From positions 183,500 through 247,499 of the forward strand of contig NZ_FPBO01000008.1 of assembly GCF_900116645.1 (NCBI RefSeq): a stretch of 64,000 bases of DNA, given 5' to 3'. A program made the translations under genes and the position numbers. Of the stretch, positions 61,856-64,000 are shown in pieces (within the stretch, counting starts at the first letter, position 1; each line of letters opens with the position of its first letter). The notes beneath the pieces are model-generated. The model was not told the DNA's origin. It did no database searches and worked only from the letters and a program-made list of their open reading frames with translations. Origin of the DNA: Pseudoduganella namucuonensis (GTDB taxonomy: Bacteria > Pseudomonadota > Gammaproteobacteria > Burkholderiales > Burkholderiaceae_D).

Positions 61856-61893
61856 GGTTTTCTCTCCTCAGCAGCGCCAGGACGGCATACTTA

Positions 61894-61915
61894 TTATAAC
61901 TTGTTATGATGAGTT
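61894..61915. promoter_or_regulatory. Operator-like box upstream of the TauE-like gene
   Basis: A 22-base sequence starting TTATAACTTGTTATG and ending ATGAGTT, 39 bases before the TauE-like ATG. It matches the box before the AprA-like gene at 20 of 22 positions. The adjacent UTRA-domain GntR gene is the obvious candidate binder. Confidence 0.65.
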
Positions 61916-61960
61916 GCGGCGAGCTCCGGGCGGATGCGACCCCCACGGGCCTTCGCCCGG

Positions 61961-62689
61961 CTAGCGCAGCACCTTCAGCTTGTATTTGAAGGTTTCAGCG
62001 CGGTAGTGCAGGTATTCGAACACCAGCGGCTGGGTTGGCGTGGCATAGGTCAGGCGCTCGATGCGCAGGATGGGCGACTGGTTGGGCACCTGGAGCCGCA
62101 GCGCCACTTCCTCGTTGGCCGAGCTGGCGTTGATTTCCACATCGGCGGAGTGCAGCGGCTGGCCGAGTTCGTTCTCCAGCAGCGAGAACAGGTCGCGGTC
62201 GCGCAGGCCGGTCTTGGACAGGCGCGCGCCGATTTCGTGCGGCAGGTAGGAGACGTCGACCGAGACCGGTTCCCGGTTCAGATACCGCACCCGGCGGATT
62301 TCGGTCACCGGCGCGCCGGTCTTGAGGTCCAGTTTCGCGCAGACCAGCGCGTCGCCTTTCACGGCCGTCAAGCCGTACACGTCGGAGAAGGTTTCATGCC
62401 CCAGCTGGTGCATCGCCTCGTTGAAGCCCTGGAGGTGGGTCAACTCCTGCGACACCTTGGGCAAGGCCACAAAGGTGCCCTTGCCATGGACCGAGAACAG
62501 CAGGCCCTCGTTCTGCAGGTCGCGGATCGCCTGGCGCACCGTGATCCGGCTCACGCCGAACGCCGCCATCATTTCGCTTTCGGAAGGCAGGCGCTGGTGG
62601 GGGGCGTAGGTCCCGTCGACGATCTTCGCGCGCAATGCCTCCTTGATCTGGGCGTACAGCGGAATGACGGACGAGGAAGGAAGCTGCAT
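61961..62689 (-). CDS. GntR family regulator with UTRA domain (HutC type)
   Basis: 242 residues. The winged helix is PLYAQIKEALRAKIVDGTYA to PSESEMMAAFGVSRITVRQA, then IRDLQNEGLLFSVHGKGTFV. The C-terminal UTRA ligand-binding domain (about 90-240) includes LVCAKLDLKTGAPVTEIRRV and PLVFEYLHYRAETFKYKL. HutC-type repressors usually bind a small metabolite and control the adjacent operon. It is the first gene of the minus-strand cluster and its likely regulator; the shared boxes upstream of the TauE- and AprA-like genes and the TTATTATA element before its own start fit that. The inducer is unknown. Confidence 0.92.
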   Translation of the reverse strand: MQLPSSSVIPLYAQIKEALRAKIVDGTYAPHQRLPSESEMMAAFGVSRITVRQAIRDLQNEGLLFSVHGKGTFVALPKVSQELTHLQGFNEAMHQLGHETFSDVYGLTAVKGDALVCAKLDLKTGAPVTEIRRVRYLNREPVSVDVSYLPHEIGARLSKTGLRDRDLFSLLENELGQPLHSADVEINASSANEEVALRLQVPNQSPILRIERLTYATPTQPLVFEYLHYRAETFKYKLKVLR

Positions 62690-62719
62690 TGGTGTCGGCG
62701 TGGATACGTTGGGAATTCG

Positions 62720-62732
62720 ATAAGCTTATTAT
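62720..62732. promoter_or_regulatory. Partial operator element upstream of the GntR gene
   Basis: ATAAGCTTAT (62720-62729) is a perfect palindrome 31 bases before the GntR ATG, and CTTATTATA (62724-62732) repeats the first bases of the TauE box region (61890-61898). It may allow autoregulation. Nothing else is seen up to the next gene at 62936. Confidence 0.45.
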
Positions 62733-62935
62733 AGGGCAGGTCGCGACTGGCCTTGGCGCTTAAGTCGCCCATTTCAAGGAAGAAAGTTTTTCTTTTACGG
62801 CATCGTGCTTGCGGGAGACGTGAATCAGCTTACGTGCCTACCTCCCAGGCGCCGGCCTGCGCGTTGGGTGGCGTCCCGCACGCGCAAGACGACGGACTCG
62901 GCATCGCCTCGTAGCAGCGGGGCGAGCGGTGGCGG

Positions 62936-63187
62936 CTAGTGGCTGCGTGGGGCTGCGGCACCGGTGCCGGCAGCCTGCCCGGTGATGGGCAGGTGTTCGG
63001 GCGGCATGCCATCTTTGAACAACTGGCGCAGCTGCGCACGCAGCTCCGGCGTATCGCTGTGGTGGTGCACCGATACCGCGTGCTCCACCGCGACTTGTAA
63101 CAGCTCGTCCTCGCTGTCGGCCGAAATGGCGACCGAACAATGCATATCGCTCGGGAACTCGCGGCAATCGATAAATTTGCGCGTCAT
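62936..63187 (-). CDS. DUF1059 small protein
   Basis: 83 residues, cytoplasmic. The sequence fits DUF1059: RKFIDCREFPSDMHCSVAIS with two conserved Cys, then DELLQVAVEHAVSVHHHSDT and LRQLFKDGMPP. The function of the family is unknown; the Cys and His suggest metal or redox sensitivity. AAGGAG lies seven bases before the ATG at 63187, chosen over a slightly earlier in-frame ATG. The C-terminal Gly/Ala/Pro stretch is variable. It stands alone between the GntR gene and the truncated acetyltransferase. Confidence 0.8.
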   Translation of the reverse strand: MTRKFIDCREFPSDMHCSVAISADSEDELLQVAVEHAVSVHHHSDTPELRAQLRQLFKDGMPPEHLPITGQAAGTGAAAPRSH

Positions 63188-63314
63188 GATCAACTCCTTC
63201 ACTGGAAATGGCGCCGAACTTCACGCCCATTTCAGTATAGCCAATCGACATTGCCGCGCCTGCGTGCCCGAGAGCGACAGACTAGCGCGGAAGCCTGTCC
63301 GCGCGATGGAAGAA

Positions 63315-63734
63315 TTAGCCGCCATGCGCGTGCTTGCTCAGGCTGGCCAACCCACTAAGGCTGGGCTCGGACAACCTGAAGCTGAGCCTCTCGATGACTT
63401 GCTGTGCTCCAAGCGCTTTGTAGAAGGAGATGCCTCTGGCGTTTGTCGCCTTGACTGGCCAATCGATTCGACAGCACCCGCAATCGGTCGCGTATTGCGC
63501 AACCCACGACATGATGGCCTTGCCCACGCCACGATTTCTCGCCGATGACCGGACATAGAGCTCTTTCAACTGGCACTGGCGGCGTTGCTCAGGACTGGGC
63601 TCCACAAGCGAGTAGGTCAGCGAGATTGCCGCGAAGCCGAGTACTTGCCCGGTATCCTCGTAGGCAACCACCAGAGAAAGAGACGAGTCAGGGCGAAGGA
63701 GATTATTGAGATAGCCCCCTGATTCACCGGACAC
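63315..63734 (-). pseudogene. GNAT N-acetyltransferase, 5' end replaced by an insertion sequence
   Basis: About 139 codons remain. The acetyl-CoA-binding block LKELYVRSSARNRGVGKAIM and the following SWVAQYATDCGCCRIDWPV, NARGISFYKALGAQ are typical GNAT motifs A and B, so the family is clear. The first helices of the fold are missing: the frame begins at a GTG inside what appears to be the left end of an insertion sequence (about 63720), and the first few codons derive from it. The original start has been lost, so the gene is probably inactive, though a fusion start could give a short product. Its GC content is lower than that of its neighbours. Confidence 0.6.
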
Positions 63735-64000
63735 GGCCTATGCGCTATTCTTACGGATAGGAATAGGACTGTGCATATGACTAGGAACAAGCAAACGATC
63801 GAAGTGGTAACCGTGAGCCAGGAACGCCGCCGGCGCTGGTCCGCCGAGGAAAAAGCTGCGCTGGTGCGCGAGACGTATGAACCGGGCATGAGCGTATCGC
63901 TGGTCGCACGCAAGCACGGCGTCGGCGCGAGCCAGCTGTTCAACTGGCGCAAGCTTGAGCGCGAAGGCGCGCTGACGGCCGTGACTGCTGGAGAATCGGT
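63720..64000 (+). mobile_element. Left part of an IS3-family (IS2-like) insertion sequence
   Basis: A transposase OrfA frame begins 57 bases from the point where the acetyltransferase sequence stops. The boundary reads CCCCC-TGATTCACCGG; IS3-family ends start with TG, so 63720 is a plausible left end, but the right end and target duplication lie outside the window and the boundary is not proven. Confidence 0.55.
63777..64000 (+). CDS. Transposase OrfA, IS3/IS2-like (3' end outside window)
   Basis: 74 codons up to the window edge. [20 protein letters not shown], then [22 protein letters not shown] is the helix-turn-helix of IS3-family OrfA (IS2-like) proteins, which bind the element's ends; similar heads also occur in IS66 TnpA. 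The catalytic OrfB would follow beyond the window. A weak AGGA lies upstream of the ATG. The frame has no stop before the end of the sequence. Confidence 0.8.
   Translation, partial: MTRNKQTIEVVTVSQERRRRWSAEEKAALVRETYEPGMSVSLVARKHGVGASQLFNWRKLEREGALTAVTAGES

Overview
This window looks like part of a chromosome from a high-GC betaproteobacterium of the Oxalobacteraceae (Massilia/Duganella type). The assignment is an inference. It rests on the strongly GC-biased codon use, the long isocitrate lyase of the beta/gamma-proteobacterial type, a phasin, Bug-type and TonB-dependent receptors, and many polysaccharide-degrading enzymes. I see no rRNA, tRNA or CRISPR array.

Layout. 0-2.2 kb: a cut-off M20 peptidase, a flavin-reductase-like protein and an AraC regulator, visibly lower in GC than the rest. 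2.4-12.6 kb: a GIN-domain (DUF2807) protein, a small unknown, a lipoprotein pullulanase divergent from a TonB-dependent receptor (alpha-glucan use), and a second large receptor. 12.7-18.5 kb: signalling genes (periplasmic binding-like protein, LuxR-type response regulator with Glu at the phosphoacceptor position, GGDEF/EAL protein, chemoreceptor). 18.4-28.7 kb: a pectin locus with GH28, GH105, GH43, a frameshifted TonB receptor and a divergent pectin methylesterase; a pectate lyase at 47.9 kb carries the same upstream operator-like palindrome. 28.7-45.8 kb: mostly housekeeping and single genes (histidine kinase, cold-shock protein, phasin, chemoreceptor, subtilisin-like protease, second GH43, DUF2058, YgjV, isocitrate lyase, Sel1 protein, orphan PoNi-type immunity protein, SDR/TetR pair, diguanylate cyclase). 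46-52 kb: Bug receptor, GST, pectate lyase, cyanophycinase-like protein, AraC, LysE exporter.

52.1-62.7 kb is the most unusual part. Twelve genes lie on one strand: GntR/UTRA regulator, TauE/SafE exporter, an adenylylsulfate-reductase-alpha-like flavoprotein, a short AprB-like ferredoxin, a HEAT-repeat protein, a 7Fe ferredoxin, a complete nitrate/sulfonate-type ABC importer whose binding protein has an extra NosL-like C-terminus, a DUF971 protein, a ferredoxin-NADP reductase and a YeiH-type putative sulfate exporter. Several start/stop codons overlap, and near-identical operator-like boxes lie upstream of both the exporter and the flavoprotein. I read it as an organosulfur uptake and redox system with sulfite/sulfate efflux; its substrate cannot be told from sequence. 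The window ends in an insertion sequence that cuts off a GNAT acetyltransferase gene.
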